64,000 nt of DNA from Orobanche coerulescens (GCA_033398695.1 CM065812.1:136034858-136098857), one strand, 5' to 3'. Positions 44,665 to 58,278 are shown, counted from the stretch's first letter. Numbers and translations are program-made. The notes: a model not told the origin generated them from the letters alone.

Positions 44665-47600
44665 GGCATGTTATGAAAAAGCCAGGGAAATAAGGATCGC
44701 ACAAAATAAAATGAAAATGAAGGAAATGGGACTTAATACAATGGCTTATGAATTAATTCAGTCAATGAAAAGTAAAAAGCAATCCAGAAGGTGGTGAAGG
44801 TCTTGACACGTACACACCTAGTGAAGACGAGAACCAATTGAGTGACGAGAACGGCATGGAGATAAGGACAAAAGCTGTAAACCTGAGGTCTCGCTCTAAG
44901 AAGGTATAATCTTCATAAGTTGAATGTGATCTTTGTAAGTTAAAGAAAATTCATATCTACTTAGTAATGCTATTTATTAAGAAGCATGTAAAAGCACTCT
45001 AAAATTTTTCTGCATCACCAAAAAGCCCAGACTGGTCTTCTTTGCATCATCAGGTTGCTTATGTGTTCCGATACATCGCGTAGTGGGCAGCAGGTCTTAT
45101 TACATCACCAAAAAGCCCAGACTCATCAATTTATGCTACCATGTGCTAATATTGATGTTGGCAGCAGCAAAAAATGGCTGCTGAAAACAACACACAACAT
45201 ATCATTATATTTATATAGGTTGTTTTTAAGCAAAAACTTACTTTCCATGCTTCGTACATAATATTGCTACATAGAGCGCGAGAGTTGGATGTGGTTAATG
45301 AACATGGCAGCATAAATTGATGAGCATAACTGTTAACATTACCTTTGTGGTTTTAAGTCGAAATGAGAAACTCATACACTTAGGCTACTTTTGAAGCTTT
45401 TTTTGCTTTCTTTTTTATTGTTCATGGAGTAAATTATTGTGGTTAAGAATATGTTGAAAATCAGGTTTTTTAATGATTTGAAAAATTCGAACGAAATGAA
45501 TGTTTGATATGATAAATTTTTTTGTTTGTTTTTAGCTTTTTATGTTTTTGTTATGACTCTGCTTCATTATAATTGTGGGATTGCATTGATTTTATTCGTT
45601 GATTTAGTAAAGTGGTTGAAGTCGAAATGTTATCCTGATAGAGTTGCGTTATTTAAATATTGTAATTTTCCTTTTCAACGATTTTCTATCAATGCTTTGT
45701 TGAGGAAATTGTGATTAGGTATTCCCATGATCTCTTTCGTATTTTCAGGCCGAGTTAAAATAAGTGATTTATGTGAATTTTATCAAAATGAAAAACTCGT
45801 ACACTTAAGTTTTTTGTTATTCATGGAGAAAAATCTGTGCATCGTTATAGATAGTGAAGGTATAAGTTTATTTATGCTTGCAATCTGTGGAATATACTTT
45901 CTTTTGACAATTTTCCAAAGTACATAAGTTAATACATAATCAGCTCAAAATAATGGATTATATATACGCCTCAATCATATTTATTGTTCATGTTTTGAAA
46001 GGTTTCGCGGTTAAAGACCCTACCGGTAAGATGAAAGAGAAGACAGATGTTTCCTCGATGTCGATGGCACTCAAGCTAAGATGCGTTATCCAACTATAGT
46101 AGAGAATTCGACGAAAGGGTAAGCAAGTCTAGCGCAAAAACCAAATGCTCCAAAGCCAACGGACCAAAGAGGTTGAGCGTGGTCACAAAACAAAGATGGG
46201 GCAGACCAAGACAATGGTTGCACCTGGCTCACTCAGTGATTACATTAAGATGAAAGCAATGTTAAAAGAAAAGGAAGTGAGAAAGAAACAAAATGAGGTA
46301 TTCATGCAACAAACTAATACTCAGCCAAATGTTTTGCATGTTCTGAAACACCAAATTGCTGGTTCGCAAATGGAGAGATTTTGTGCAGCAAATTCGTTCC
46401 TATATGACTTAGAGGAAGAAAATCAAAATAGTATGTACTCAGATGAACTGGAATCAGTGCACGAATCTGATGATGATGCTGAAGGTGGTAATGATGATGT
46501 TCAAGGTGGGAATGATGGTGTTCAAAGTGGTACTGATAAACAAAGTGGTAATGTTTCACTATCCAAGAATTTTAAAGCTTTTAATTCTGATTATTCATAA
46601 TGGTGGAATTATACATTTTTATACTTGCCTTTGTTGGTTTATATATAGCATTGTCAAAATTGAAGCGGACTAGAGGACCAACTACGTGCAAAGATGTCCA
46701 TGAATGGACATTAGATGATCGTAAGCCATTAATTTTGAATGAAAAGGGGAAGCCTATCGCCCCGACAAGAAGACCTTAGATAAATTTTCAAGGTTTCTTG
46801 GCACTTTAGCTCGTAACTCATGTCTTGCGCCATTGAACAAAATTAATTGGCATAAGGTCCCCGATAAGGACAACATTTGGGAATTTGTCAAGGTTCGAGT
46901 CTTTTAATATGCTTAGGGATTATTAAATTCTTAGCTCTTTGAATATCCCTCAAAATGTCTTATTATCTATGCAGACTAAATTCATAATCTCTGAAGAAGG
47001 GAAGGACTATGTGTTGGCAGCAGTTGGAAGGCTTTGGCGCCGACATAAAAGCATTGTAAAAAAAAGGCACTTTAGTGCTTACGACAATGATAATGAGAGA
47101 TTGGCAAACACTCCCGATAATATATCAAAAGCTTATTTTGAGCAATTATTAGATTTCTGGAAGTTAGATGTCATTGAAGTAATTGTTATTCTTTTATGTT
47201 ATCCAAGATATTCATGTCAAATTTCACAAAGTGGCTTTTTCAAAGAAACTTTCTAAGTTGTGTTTATTTTATTAACAAGCGGAAGAAAGTAAGAAGAATG
47301 TAAAAGCAAGACTAACCAAAAAGATAGGCACACTATGGGTCCCATCACTTTGCAAGGAAGGAATATGAATTGGTAAGTTAATTACAATGAATAATAATTC
47401 GCTTGTTTATTTTTCCGCATCGAGGAATATAGCAAGGGCCACCTTGACTTTATGGTCATGTTATTTTTTTGAATTCGATGTCTTTTAATATTTCCATACT
47501 AGCAACAACAAGATAATGAGAAGAAACGACCATCCGAAGCACAATTGTACAAAGAGTCTCGTAAGAGGAAAGTGGGAAAAATATACAAAACATGTTACGA

Positions 47601-49640
47601 GCCTATTAAAGCTAATATTGTAAGTTTTATTACCTTTACATTTATTAGGCTTCACTTTTCCCATCTCAACTTTGCTAGATTTTAATAATGCTTCTATTAT
47701 TTCTAATGTAGGACAAGATGGATGAACTTCAAATGGAAAGGCAGATTGATGGAGATAAAGCATATCATGAAGTAATGAAGATTGATAACAGAGTTAATCA
47801 AAGGCAGCTTGGAAGGTGTTCAACTATCAAAGGAAAAAGAGTAAGAGCACTACGGTAGTGGGTGGTGTAATCATCCTGCATTTAATTTTTGAAACCATAT
47901 AAGGATCAAATAGTGAAAGATACTTGGAGAAGTCATGAAGATGTTCAAGCAACAACTACCTCCGAAACTTTTACTAATTTGGCTCAATCGCTCGGAAACG
48001 TGTCATCCGATTTAGAAATCACGAAGCATCCTTCTAAAGATCCGAATGTCAAGAGCTTCAGAGGTATTTTTAATTTTTTTGTTATTTTTTTGTTGTTGTT
48101 ATGGTTTGGTGTTTCTTTTTGGTTGCTCTATTTTCTTTTTTCTTCTTTTTTTTTTTTCTTGTTTGTCGCTTTTTTTTTTTGGGTTTTGGTTTGATGCATG
48201 AAAGATGATGGAGGAAATACTTTACTGAAGTCCTCAATTTCATGGAAATATAATATATGCTTGGTTGGTATTGCTAATTTCATATGTAAGTGCATTTGTC
48301 CTTCGAAAGATTCTGTGACTATGTTTATGTTGATATGTTCTGATTGAGCAAAAGAAGTAATGTTATAGTAAGAGTATAATGCAAAGTGGTGTCTGGACAT
48401 TACCTAATTTATTATTTTGGAGTGCTTCGTGTATATTTTTTTTTCGATGAATCCGTGTATGCCTTTTCGTACTAGATTGAATATCTTGTCAAACTACTGG
48501 TAGATAAATTTTTGTTTTTATATTCCATTTTGTTTGGTGGCTAACTTTATGTGAACGGAAACTCTATAGGAGATGAAGGTGTTCGCACTTTAGTGTCTGG
48601 CTTAGTTTCACATAAAAGGTTTTGATTTTAAATTCAATGGAGTCATTAAGGTTTGAAGATATCCCACAAACAAATAGCGAGGAATCGGATACGATTAGCA
48701 ACCCGCTACGCATATGTTAATTTTTGTTTTCTAAATTAAATGGGAAGACTCTTGGTTTTACATTTTTTCAGACTGTGTTAATAAACATTTTAGTTATTAG
48801 TAATGCTTAAGTTTCAAATTATCATTATATTTTTTTCCCTACTCTTTTTACCTTTTATTTTCTTGATTGCAATCTGTAAGTGACCTAATTCTCTATCTAT
48901 TTGTGCTGTAGCCTGCTGCCCCACCTTCCTCGTCTGCTTTCTTTGTTATCCGGATTTTTGTAGTTCTCTTGCATTTAGTAGATTTTTTTTTCTTCAGACT
49001 TTGAGAAGTTCTGTTTCTACTTTTGAACCATGTAGATTCAGGAACTTTCTAAACCATTGGATATTGTTTTTCTCGCTTAATAAACAATATTAGCGATGAT
49101 TACTCTATTCTTAGAGTACGTGAGGTTGGCATTTTACCCAAGGTGTACCCGGATTTTCCACCATCGGCTATTAGATTGTAGTTCCTTGTCCCTTTATCAT
49201 TTATATGATATCTACCGTAGAATTGCTCAAGTTTCTAAAAAAATGGTCCATTTATTGATCATTTATCATGATTCTTGCTCCTTACGATCTTAAAGCCGTG
49301 TAATACAAAATATCAAACGCAACCCATGGGATTGGTGGTGCGAGGCAAACCGCTCTGCAATATTTTGAACAGAGATCCTATCTCAAGCCAAATGAACTCT
49401 CGCATTGCTTTCGTAATTGATGAATACAAAGCATTTTGTGGTTCATGTAGTTCTTTCAGCTTTTACCATTTCATTATGTTCATACAGTCTTGAATATGCA
49501 TGGTTGGCTCCGAATTGAAGGATCAACTTTGGTCTTGAATATGGAACTCGATGGGAACTCTGGAGCTACTTTTATTTTATTATTTATTTATTTTACCTTA
49601 TTTTTACCGCAGGATGATGAAGATGATGTATTATGGTAGC
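44665..49640 (+). pseudogene. TNPA-like (Transposase_24 / Ptta-En/Spm) gene with introns, decayed
   Basis: Exon-like pieces on the plus strand: 44665-44907 (ATMACYEKAREIRIAQNK, ending AAGAAGGTATAATC); 46145-46600 (LSDYIKMKAMLKEKEVRKKQ, then an acidic, Asn/Gly-rich part); 46660-46895 (RTRGPTTCKDVHEW, LNKINWHKVPDKDNIWEFVK); 46970-47180 (EEGKDYVLAAVGRLWRRHKS); 47280-47375; 47505-47620; 47712-47860; 47890-48064. The RGPT..W and WxxVPxxxxxxIWExVK signatures define the plant Transposase_24 family, which binds subterminal repeats. A last GATGATGAAGATGATG piece ends at a stop near 49640. Stops and a frameshift near 46775 argue that it no longer works. Exon limits are approximate. Confidence 0.65.
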
Positions 49641-49964
49641 AAGGACCGATGAAGTTTCGAGAAACATGCATGGATAGGACGTTGAAATTGAAGATGAAGA
49701 AACAAATAAATGTTCTTTTAGAGATTATGTTTTAGGAAGAGATATATTATATGATTGGATTTTGGGTTAATTTTTTTGTTTTGAACACAATATAGTGTGT
49801 TTCAATTGATGAATACTACTTTGTGGCTCATTTTTACGATGACAGTTGAATATCAATAATATCATTCTATTTTACCTTCTTTTCTTGCTTTTGTAAGTTT
49901 TAATGTTATTATCAATATACAAGACACGTATAGAAATGATACTATAAAGTTGGTTAATAAAAAA

Positions 49965-50315
49965 ATGTGTCACCCAATATCTAATAGAGTGTTACATATG
50001 CTGACGTAAAATGATACATAATATATAATAAAGTGTTACTATAGTTCAAAAGATGAAGTAAAAAATGATACTAAAGAGTAAAAAGTGATACATAAAAAAT
50101 TATTAGTAGCACTATGAATATGCTACATTAGTTTGAAGAAAGTGTTACATTAGGAAATTTTGAGTAGCACTTGAAAAAGTGATACATTAGTATTGGAAAG
50201 TGCTACTTAAGAGAATAGGTAGCACGGGCAGATGTTTCACTTATAAAAGTGCTACCTATTACCTAAAGCAACACTTTTAGGCTTTTAAGTAACACTTTTG
50301 GGGTGTTACATTAGG
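49965..50315. repeat. Subterminal repeats, right end of the second CACTA element
   Basis: AGTGTTAC, AAAGTGATAC and GTAGCAC words spaced 15-40 bp apart, inverse of those at the left end, running up to the terminal inverted repeat. Confidence 0.8.
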
Positions 50316-50332
50316 TCAATTATGCACTAGTG

Positions 50333-50547
50333 CCTGTACCTGGCATGTACTTAAATGAATTTGAAAATTCGCCAGATAATCGAACTTGTGCTTCGATCAA
50401 CCATCGAATATCTTCTGGGATGCCATTTCTCATTAGCACCCTTAATCTTTCGAGTCGAGCTCGATAAATTCTTTTTATGATATTCACTGGAAGAGATGGG
50501 TAATATTTACGAAGATTCAAAATCATTGAATCCATTATGACATTCAA
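50333..50547 (-). pseudogene. N-terminal part of the unknown antisense ORF
   Basis: Minus strand, ATG at 50547. About 70 residues (MDSMILNLRKYYPSLPVNII, then a basic RARLERLRVLMRNG stretch) lead to YMPGTG at the CACTA junction. The frame resumes at 38998 without a shift. No domain is recognised; the region is basic and probably helical. Confidence 0.55.
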
Positions 50548-51064
50548 ACCCTCGGTATGGGTTATTGTGAATACAATGATAATCTATTTATAGATTGGAA
50601 TTACGCGTATGAGATTTGACTCCGCGTTCGAATAGTTCATATCCAGAAGCTTATGAACTATAGTTCTATTTGAATAAATATGACATGTGGGAGCGACGAC
50701 TCCATGTTGATAATGATGTGCAATAATGGCACCGAAAGATGATGTGATATGTCGGTAAAATATCTATATGGTGATATAGACACATCATCTTCAAATATTT
50801 GTTCTCGATTAATATCAATACTAGCCAATATTGGGAATGAATCCCTAATAAATTTGGAATATATTAAGGGGGAGTATGGGCCCACTTCCTCTACATGTGA
50901 ACTACTAGATATTATGGATCCACTAGATAGTCACATGTTTATATGACTCGTAATCAGAAATTTACGAGATGATTTGCTCACGGTTTGAGTATATATTCCA
51001 TATGAGATTGAGCTAGTAATATATCCCAAATAAATTTTTTATAGATCCGATAAAGGATCAAGAT
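50548..51064 (+). other. Interior of the short-LTR element between the antisense ORF and the Angela insertion
   Basis: No gene recognised. It contains AAGGGGGAGTATGGG at 50868, a purine-rich stretch like those after copia pol genes, and frames broken by stops. It may be the upstream region of the antisense ORF. Confidence 0.45.
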
Positions 51065-51144
51065 ATGCGCATACGAGTGGGATATCAATTGGCATACTAT
51101 TTGAAGTCCTCCAGCCAATATCGAGAACATAATATATAAACTCC
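51065..51144. repeat. 80-bp flanking duplication, left copy (right copy at 60222-60301)
   Basis: From ATGCGCATACGAGTGGG to ATATATAAACTCC, identical by eye in both copies. It flanks the Angela element where a 5-bp duplication is expected. A 17-bp filler (51145-51161, TCCAGCCGATATCAATC) separates it from the truncated LTR and resembles 51107-51123. Confidence 0.9.
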
Positions 51145-51161
51145 TCCAGCCGATATCAATC

Positions 51162-52687
51162 CGTCACACGGATTTCACTCCGGGACAGTCAATGACGGAA
51201 TCGAAAGGTTGTGATAGGTATTCGTGAACCTTCGACTTGAGGATTTAGTAGGGATGTGCTTGTGACGTCAAGATTTTCATTAGAGTAGTTCGACCCTGTA
51301 AACCTAAGGCGGGTCAACCTCGACGTGCATCTTGACGGGCAAGTAGCAGTCCCATCAATACCAAGATAGAATTCTTTCTCCCGTTAGTGAGCGGGTTATA
51401 TGTCCTATGCGGTTATCGCGATGAGATCATAAGTCTTTGGCCAAAGCATTGGAGCTAGTTGTATTAGATACACGGCACTCGATGATCTCGATTTGCATTA
51501 ACGCATGCATAGCGTCAAGTACGATAGGGTTTGACCGATCGTGACTCTATAACTTGATCGGGACATTTGAAAGAAGGGTTTATACGTATACCGGTATTCA
51601 CGACAGAATGGTTCTTGAATGATCCCAATCATTCGCTCTCGGGTATGCAGTGTAGCCGCCAGTCGCTAGGTGGTGCTACTACTCTTTGGTTCCTCCCATT
51701 CTTGATCGAGACGGTCCTACCGAGTCGCGCAATAGGATTGACGATGGAATGATTCAAGCTATTTCTCTCATTATGAATATTAGATATTGGATATCTAATT
51801 TTGGAACATCGATGTTTAAATCGATTTATCGGATAAATTGATTTACGGCCTAATGAATTAAATAAATTCTTGGGTGATTAATTTAATTCATGTATATAAT
51901 TATTTCTTGGAGAAATTAATTATATTATTTTGTATTTGATATGATGAAATTAATCGATTAATTAAACTATACAAATACATCTAACGGAATTGGAATTTAT
52001 CTGTTTGGACTTCCTGAGTCCAAACGAACCAAACTCATCCGTTTCTCCATGGGCCGCCCCATTTCTAGCCACCTTCATTTTGGACTTATGTCTCCATTCT
52101 TTATTGTATGATAATGGTGGAGGTGGGGTTAGATTCCCACATGCATGAGTTGTTGCTAGTAGTGGGAGTTGAATAAAAGGGATGAAGACATCTTTCTTTA
52201 ACCAACCCATTCCAGACGTGAGAGTGAGTTAGAGAGAGAGAGAGAAAAACCATTTTCTCTATTGTCTTCATCATCTTCTTCATATCATCTTAATTGTTCT
52301 TGGAGAAAATTAAAGATATATTGAGAGATATAAATTAAAACACTTAGAGTGTTATAATCAAAGCTTCATCACTTGATTCTAGCCGTAACCTTAGAGGTTA
52401 ATCGAGTGTTGTCATTCCGTTCGCTTCTCCGGCGCGTGACAAGTAGAGACGCGGTTTTTTCGGGCTTGGATCATCCAAGGGCTTGGAGCATTTTGGATCA
52501 TTTGGGGAATAGCTCAAGAGAAGGAAATCCATATAATCAACGGACGACAAGGGTATGATTTCGCATCTTCCTTTGTTCATTTGATATTCGTATATGCGTA
52601 GCTCGATCGATCCTCGTAGGATTCGGATCGAATTAATTTTCGTTTTACCGCCTACTGGGCCTTCGCTTTAGGCACCGAATTGCAACA
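51162..52687 (+). repeat. 5' LTR of the Angela element, truncated
   Basis: Matches 58682-60221. It starts inside the LTR at CGTCACACGGATTTC and ends TTGCAACA. Small clustered mismatches with the 3' LTR occur, for example near 51425, 51480, 51650 and 52655. Confidence 0.9.
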
Positions 52688-52689
52688 AA

Positions 52690-52702
52690 TGGTATCGTGA
52701 GC
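52690..52702 (+). other. Primer-binding site of the Angela element
   Basis: TGGTATCGTGAGC, two bases after the LTR end, resembling the initiator tRNA-Met complement TGGTATCAGAGC. Confidence 0.7.
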
Positions 52703-54403
52703 GAGGTCTTGCGATCGTATATACGATATTTAGCATTTGAATGCTTATTTTGTGATTTAGAATCACTTTGATAATCGTAGATATTTTATTGTTCGTCGTA
52801 GTGTCGCTTTTCCGTGATTTTATGTTATGATATAAATCAGGTTTTTCTTGGAAATATGATTTATATTAATAATATTCGATCGGGAATAACAGGATTTTAG
52901 AAATCGCCCGAAAACGAGTGTATCGAATCGTTGGACGATTTTCCATACACCGCCGAGCGTTGCCGTGGTCGGCCGCAAGCGGGCTTGTCAGATTCACCGA
53001 GTGCTTGGCCGAGCGCTGTCAGATCCGGCCGAGCGTGGCCGCTTGGCCGCCGGCCGTAAGCCGAGCGCTTGTCAGATTCAAATGAGCGCTGCTTGCCTTC
53101 CGGCCGCGGCCGGCGTGTCCGGCATGATCAGCCCTCTTCTGTCTGGAGCGGCGTGGCTGTAGGCCGCAGGGCGTGGCCTGTAGCCGCCGGCAGTGGAGCC
53201 CGTGCCGCCGGCGCTTTCAGCCGTCGGCACCGGGTCTCGTTTTCAAGATATTTTCGATTATTGAATTTTCTGTATTAAAATCATTAATTTAGAATTTTTG
53301 ATGAAGAAAAATTCAAAGAAAATATTTTATGGGTACACTACTGACGAAAAATTAAATTGTCGATTATTGTTGAATTGATCGGATCAATTCTATTTATTGT
53401 TGATTATTGATTGGATCATATGTAATCTTCTCGCTATCCATTTATTGAGTATTTATCGATGAATGCTTTTGAATGGGGATGTGGTTCATGGACTTAGTTT
53501 GAATCGCTCGCTTTTATTCGATTGGGTTGTAATGGCCGTTTTGAGCCTATTTATTTTACTAGAAATATTTGTATCTAGGATGCAATTTTTCAATGTAAAA
53601 TTTATATGTAATGACGAAGACCGGAGGAAGATCCGTTTCGAGAAGACGAAGATTCAAGACGAAGACTTGTAATTAGATTACGGGGTTTTTTGTTTTCTAG
53701 GAACGGTCCATGAACCACATGTTGGTAGCAACTAGGTTGTGAATGGTTGTTACATATTGTATGAATGCAACAAACGCGCTAAAATGATTAATGTGCAAAG
53801 TGTAACGTTAATCGCGAAAATTCTCCCACAACAAATTATTAAGTTTATAAGGTTTCAAGGTTTTCCTTCCCTCCATCGAGCTTTCGGGAAATTGAAATCC
53901 AAACCGGATGTGCTATGCTTCCGAGTTATCGGGGTAGTCGTTCGGGGAGGACGGATAAATTACCGGAGCGCATCGATGCCTTCGGTTGAGCAAATTTTAT
54001 CCCTAGAAACCTGATAGGTTGCCGGATAAGATTCAATTGTGAAACTGATTTGCGTCGATGGTATAAACTTAACTTGTTCACGAACCATAGAAACCGTATA
54101 GGTTGAGGGGAGTGAACAAGGGGAAAAAGAAGATCGAATCATCCATTAGATGGGTTGGTGTTGGACACCACTTTATGAAAATTAATAGACTAGAAACCAT
54201 CGGTTGCCCTCTATTAAGATTTATAAAGAACTCGATCACCACTATGAAGTAGTGCGACGATACGGATTTCACATGGGAGTGTGTTGTTCCGATAAAAATA
54301 GTGGGAGCCGGGTAACAAGAATAGAAAAGACCTTAATTCTATACTCGGATCATAATATAACAAGTCACTAATTAACTGCTATACTTAATGCATAAATCTC
54401 AAT
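52703..54403 (+). other. Long untranslated leader of the Angela element
   Basis: No coding sequence supported. 52955-53235 is strikingly GC-rich with repeated GGCCGAGCG, GCCGCCGGC and CTTGTCAGATTC words, unlike the AT-rich sequence on both sides. Long leaders are usual in BARE/Angela elements. Confidence 0.6.
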
Positions 54404-57400
54404 ATGACAATGAATCCTCTCGCAATTCTACTCGAAAAGAACACCTTAATGGGACCTAACTTTGTGGATTGGCTCATTGTCGATGATTGTCCTCGGTATA
54501 GAGGCACCGGGATACGTCTTGGAGACGGACATTCCGGCGCCTCCTATGCGGACTCGAGCCAATCAGAAGAGATTGAAAACCACGAAAAGTGGGTTAAGGA
54601 TGACGTGAAAGTCCGTGCTTATATGATGGCTTCCATGTCTAATGAGCTTCGAGAGCTCATGAGAAAATGACTTCGCTAGGCGATTCTATCTCACTTAACC
54701 GAGCTTTATGGTGAGCACGCAGAATCGCTAGATATGAGATATCCAAGCAACTGCTCGGTGCAAGGATGAAGGAAGGTGAGAAGGTTGGGGAACACGTCCT
54801 CAAAATGATATCCATGATCGAGAGATTGGAGGCTCTTGATTTTAAAATGGATACTTCTCTCCAAACCGACCTTATCCTACGGTCTCTCCCCGATTCCTTC
54901 TCACGCTTTGTTATGAACTTCAACCGCAATGAGATTGCATGTAACTTAGCCGGGCTAATGAACAACCGGTGACCGCTCGGTCTCGGATGAAGACACCGCG
55001 GATGAAGGAGTGCACTTGTGATTTCTTCGGACTTCGGAAGTCTAAGAATAAGAAGAAAAAGACCAAGAAGCGGATCGGACCACAAGCTAAGGACCTTAAG
55101 GGAAAGGGCAAGGCCCCGATGGTTCCAAAGAACAAGAAGAAGAAGGATGCTTGTCTCAAGTGCGGTGAGTGGGCCACCGGGCTAGAGACTGTCCGATTCT
55201 TCATGGCACTTGGTCTGTAACTTTTAGTTTTGGAAACAAATTGTTCTGCACCGTATTTTCTACTTCTGGATCCGGATTCTCGTGCTAGTTCTCATATTTG
55301 TACCGTGAATCGGGATCTGGAACAAAGTAGGAAGCTTGGAGTGGAGAAGTTATGATCACGGTCGGAAGCGGGCATAGTGTCGAGGCGACCACATAGGATC
55401 ACTTCTTTTGGGTTTAGAATCCGGCTTTGTTTTGACTTTAGAAGATGTACTTGTTTTGCCCAAGGGGCATAAAAACATTATCCATTCGGCCATGGACCGA
55501 AAAGGATTTTCATTTTCATTGGTGATGGTTCCCAAAATTTATTTTAGAAATAAACTAGGTAATCGCTACATTGTTGAATGGATTGTATCATCTAAATCTC
55601 AAAGAACAAAGTAGTTGTGAATACTATAACTAGAAAACGCGGTAGGGATGAAACCAATCAAGTTTTGAAATGGCATCTTAGACTTGGTCATGTTGGTCGG
55701 ACAAGGTTTACAAGATGGAAAAGATGGACTTATGGGTCCATTGGGATCGGATCCCTTTCCTACTTGTGAATCTTGCCTTAAAGGCAAAATGACTAAGTCC
55801 CCTTCACAGGACATTTCAAAGAGCCTGATAAATCGGGATTAATCCATACCGATGTATGTGGTGCTTGAAGGAAGACGTGACGGATATCAATATTTCATTA
55901 CGTTTACGAGATGATCATACTAGGTATGGTTATGTATACTTAATGAAACATAAATCCGAGGCCTTTGAGAAATTCCAGAATTCAAGGCCCTAGTCGAGAA
56001 ACAAACCGGTAATCATATCAAAGCACTTGGTCGGACCGAGGTGGCGAGTATATGAGCACGGAGTTTGACGAGTTCCTTAAGGAACATGGAATAGTTTCAC
56101 AACTAACACCTCCAGTACTCCTCGCTTAAATGGTGTGTCGAAGAAGGAACCGACCCCGTTGAACATGGTCCGTTCCATGCCGGGCTATACCGACTTGCCG
56201 ATTTACTGTGGGGGTATGCACTCTGATCGCGCAAATATCTTGAACAGATGTCCTTCCAAATCCGTTTCCTAAAACTCCACATGAGATGTGGGAAGGAAGG
56301 AAACCAAGTCTTAATCATATTAGGATTTGGGGATGTCCCGCTTATGTCAAGAAGACTAAGGTGGAAAAGTTGGAAGCTAGGTCTGCGAAGGGACGTTTCA
56401 TTGATTCTGCCTGGGACGATGGGATATCTATTCTACATGCCCGAAGATCGAAGGATCATTGTTGCTTTACAAGCGCACTTCCTGGAAGATGAGTTCATTC
56501 AGGAAGGCGGAGCAGGTAGAAGTATTTCTTTAGAAGAATACAATGAAACTCCTCGAGAGACACTGCTCAAGAAACTGAACCGAACTTTCAAACACAAGTA
56601 CAACCACCTCGTAGGTCTAGTAGGGTGTCTCATTTACTCGAGAGGTATGGGCTTGTGCACTTGGAGGAGCCGGGTCTCCATGAGGTTCCAAGTGATAGCC
56701 AAGAGACCGACCCGACGACCTATGACCAAGCGATGGTGGATGTAGACTCCGCGAAATGGCGTGAAGCTATGGAAGCTGAGATAGACTCGATGCATGTAAA
56801 TCAGGTCTGGACTCTAGTAGACCGCCCCAAGGGCATAGTGCCTATTGGGAACAAGTGGATCTACAAGAGAAAGACTGATGGTGATGGCAAGGTTGACGCC
56901 TATAAGGCCAGGCTTGTGGCAAAGGGTTATACCCAAAAGGAAGGGATCGATTAACACGATACCTTCTCGCCCGTAGCCATGATCAAGTCTATTCGCATGA
57001 TGCTTGCTATAGCTGCCTACCACGATTATGAGATATGGCAAATGGACGTAAAGACGGCTTTCCTTAATGGATTCCTCGAGGAGGAAATCTATATGGAGCA
57101 GCCTAAAGGCTTTGTGTCCGAAGTCGATATTCAGAAAGTGTGCAAGCTTCAGCGTTCCATTTATGGACTGAAGCAAGCGTCGCGTAGTTGGAACCTTCGT
57201 TTTGACGAGGCGGTCAAAGAGTTTGAATTCGTGCAAAATGAAGAGGAACCTTGTGTATACAAGAGGGTTAGTGGGAGCAAGATCGCATTCTTAGTACTAT
57301 ATGTGGATGATATTCTACTAATAGGAAATGATGTGGGAATGCTCGATTACGTAAAAGCTTGGCTTTCGAGTAATTTCTCCATGAAAGACTTGGGAGAAGC

Positions 57401-58190
57401 AACCTATATTCTTGGAATTCGACTCTACCGGGATAGAGCGAAGAGAACAATAGGCCTTTCCCAAGCCCTCTATATAGATAAGATCTTAAAGCGATTTAAG
57501 ATGGATGATTCTAAAAGAGGGTTCCTACCGATGCGACATGGAATAAAACTCACCTTGAAGATGTGTCCTCAAAATGAGGAACAACGAAAGGAAATGAGTA
57601 ATATACCATATGCTTCGGCCGTGGGTAGCCTTATGTATGCTATGTTGTGTACAAGACCTGACATCGCGCATGCTGTAAGCGTGGTGAGTAGGTTTGAGCA
57701 AACCTGTGTAGGGAACATCGATCGCCAGAAAGAACGTTCTCAAGTACTTGAGAAGGACTAGAGATATGGTTCGATGTATGGCGGTGGAGATTTGGATGTG
57801 GTGGGATTCACCGATTCGGACTTCCAAGGATCAAGGACGACTCGATGTCTACTGCTACATATTTACTCTTAATGGAGGAGCATATCTTGGCGTAGCACCA
57901 AGCAAAGCGCGATCACCGATTCCACTGTCAGCCGAGTATCAAGCGGCCTCGGAGGCTTCCAGGAAGGGTTCGGATTAAGAAGTTTCGGGAGAACTTCAAA
58001 TAATACCATGTCTTGTCTACTGTTCATCGCGACAAAGACGGAGGTAGCGCAGCCAAGGAGCCGAGGTTTCACAACAAAGACCAAACATATTGAGAGGAAG
58101 TATCATCTCGTAAGAGAATTTGTTCGCAAGGATACATTGTGGCCGCACAGAGTAGACTCTACCGACAACGTCGCCGATCCACTCGACTAA
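54404..58190 (+). pseudogene. gag-pol: gag-pol of the Angela-type copia element, broken
   Basis: Gag from 54404: LLEKNTLMGPNFVDWL, later HVLKMISMIERLEALDFKMD and LILRSLPDSFSRFVMNFN; a Lys-rich linker follows and only half a zinc knuckle (CLKC near 55160). Protease-like HICTVNRDLEQSRKLG lies near 55300. Integrase: WHLRLGHVGRTR near 55670, HTDVCGA near 55855. RT 56740-57761: WREAMEAEIDSM, WQMDVKTAFLNGFLEEEIYM, catalytic LYVDDILLIGND, PYASAVGSLMYAMLCTRPDI. The RNase H region is broken, ending KHIERKYHLVREFVRKDTLW and STDNVADPLD at 58190. Many frameshifts outside the 260-codon RT frame (56979-57761). Confidence 0.88.
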
Positions 58191-58268
58191 GCCACTTTCT
58201 CGAGACTAGCTTGGAGCGTCATCCGGAGAACATGGGTATTAGATACCATAGTGTGTGGCATTGAGTGC

Positions 58269-58278
58269 AAGTGGGAGA
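58269..58278 (+). other. Polypurine tract of the Angela element
   Basis: AAGTGGGAGA ends one base before the 3' LTR start TGTTAGG. Confidence 0.75.

Larger units (their letters stand above)
38999..50332 (+). mobile_element. CACTA (En/Spm) transposon with deleted TNP2 and TNPA-like genes
   Basis: Ends are CACTAGTGCATAATTGACC and the inverted GGTCAATTATGCACTAGTG, with the 3-bp duplication CCT (38996-38998 and 50333-50335). Subterminal arrays of AGTAACACTT-type motifs occur at both ends. Inside are a TNP2-type transposase missing its catalytic core, a spliced TNPA-like gene and a fragment of a NAM-associated gene on the minus strand. Length is 11.3 kb, in the usual range for CACTA elements that carry genes. 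Confidence 0.93.
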
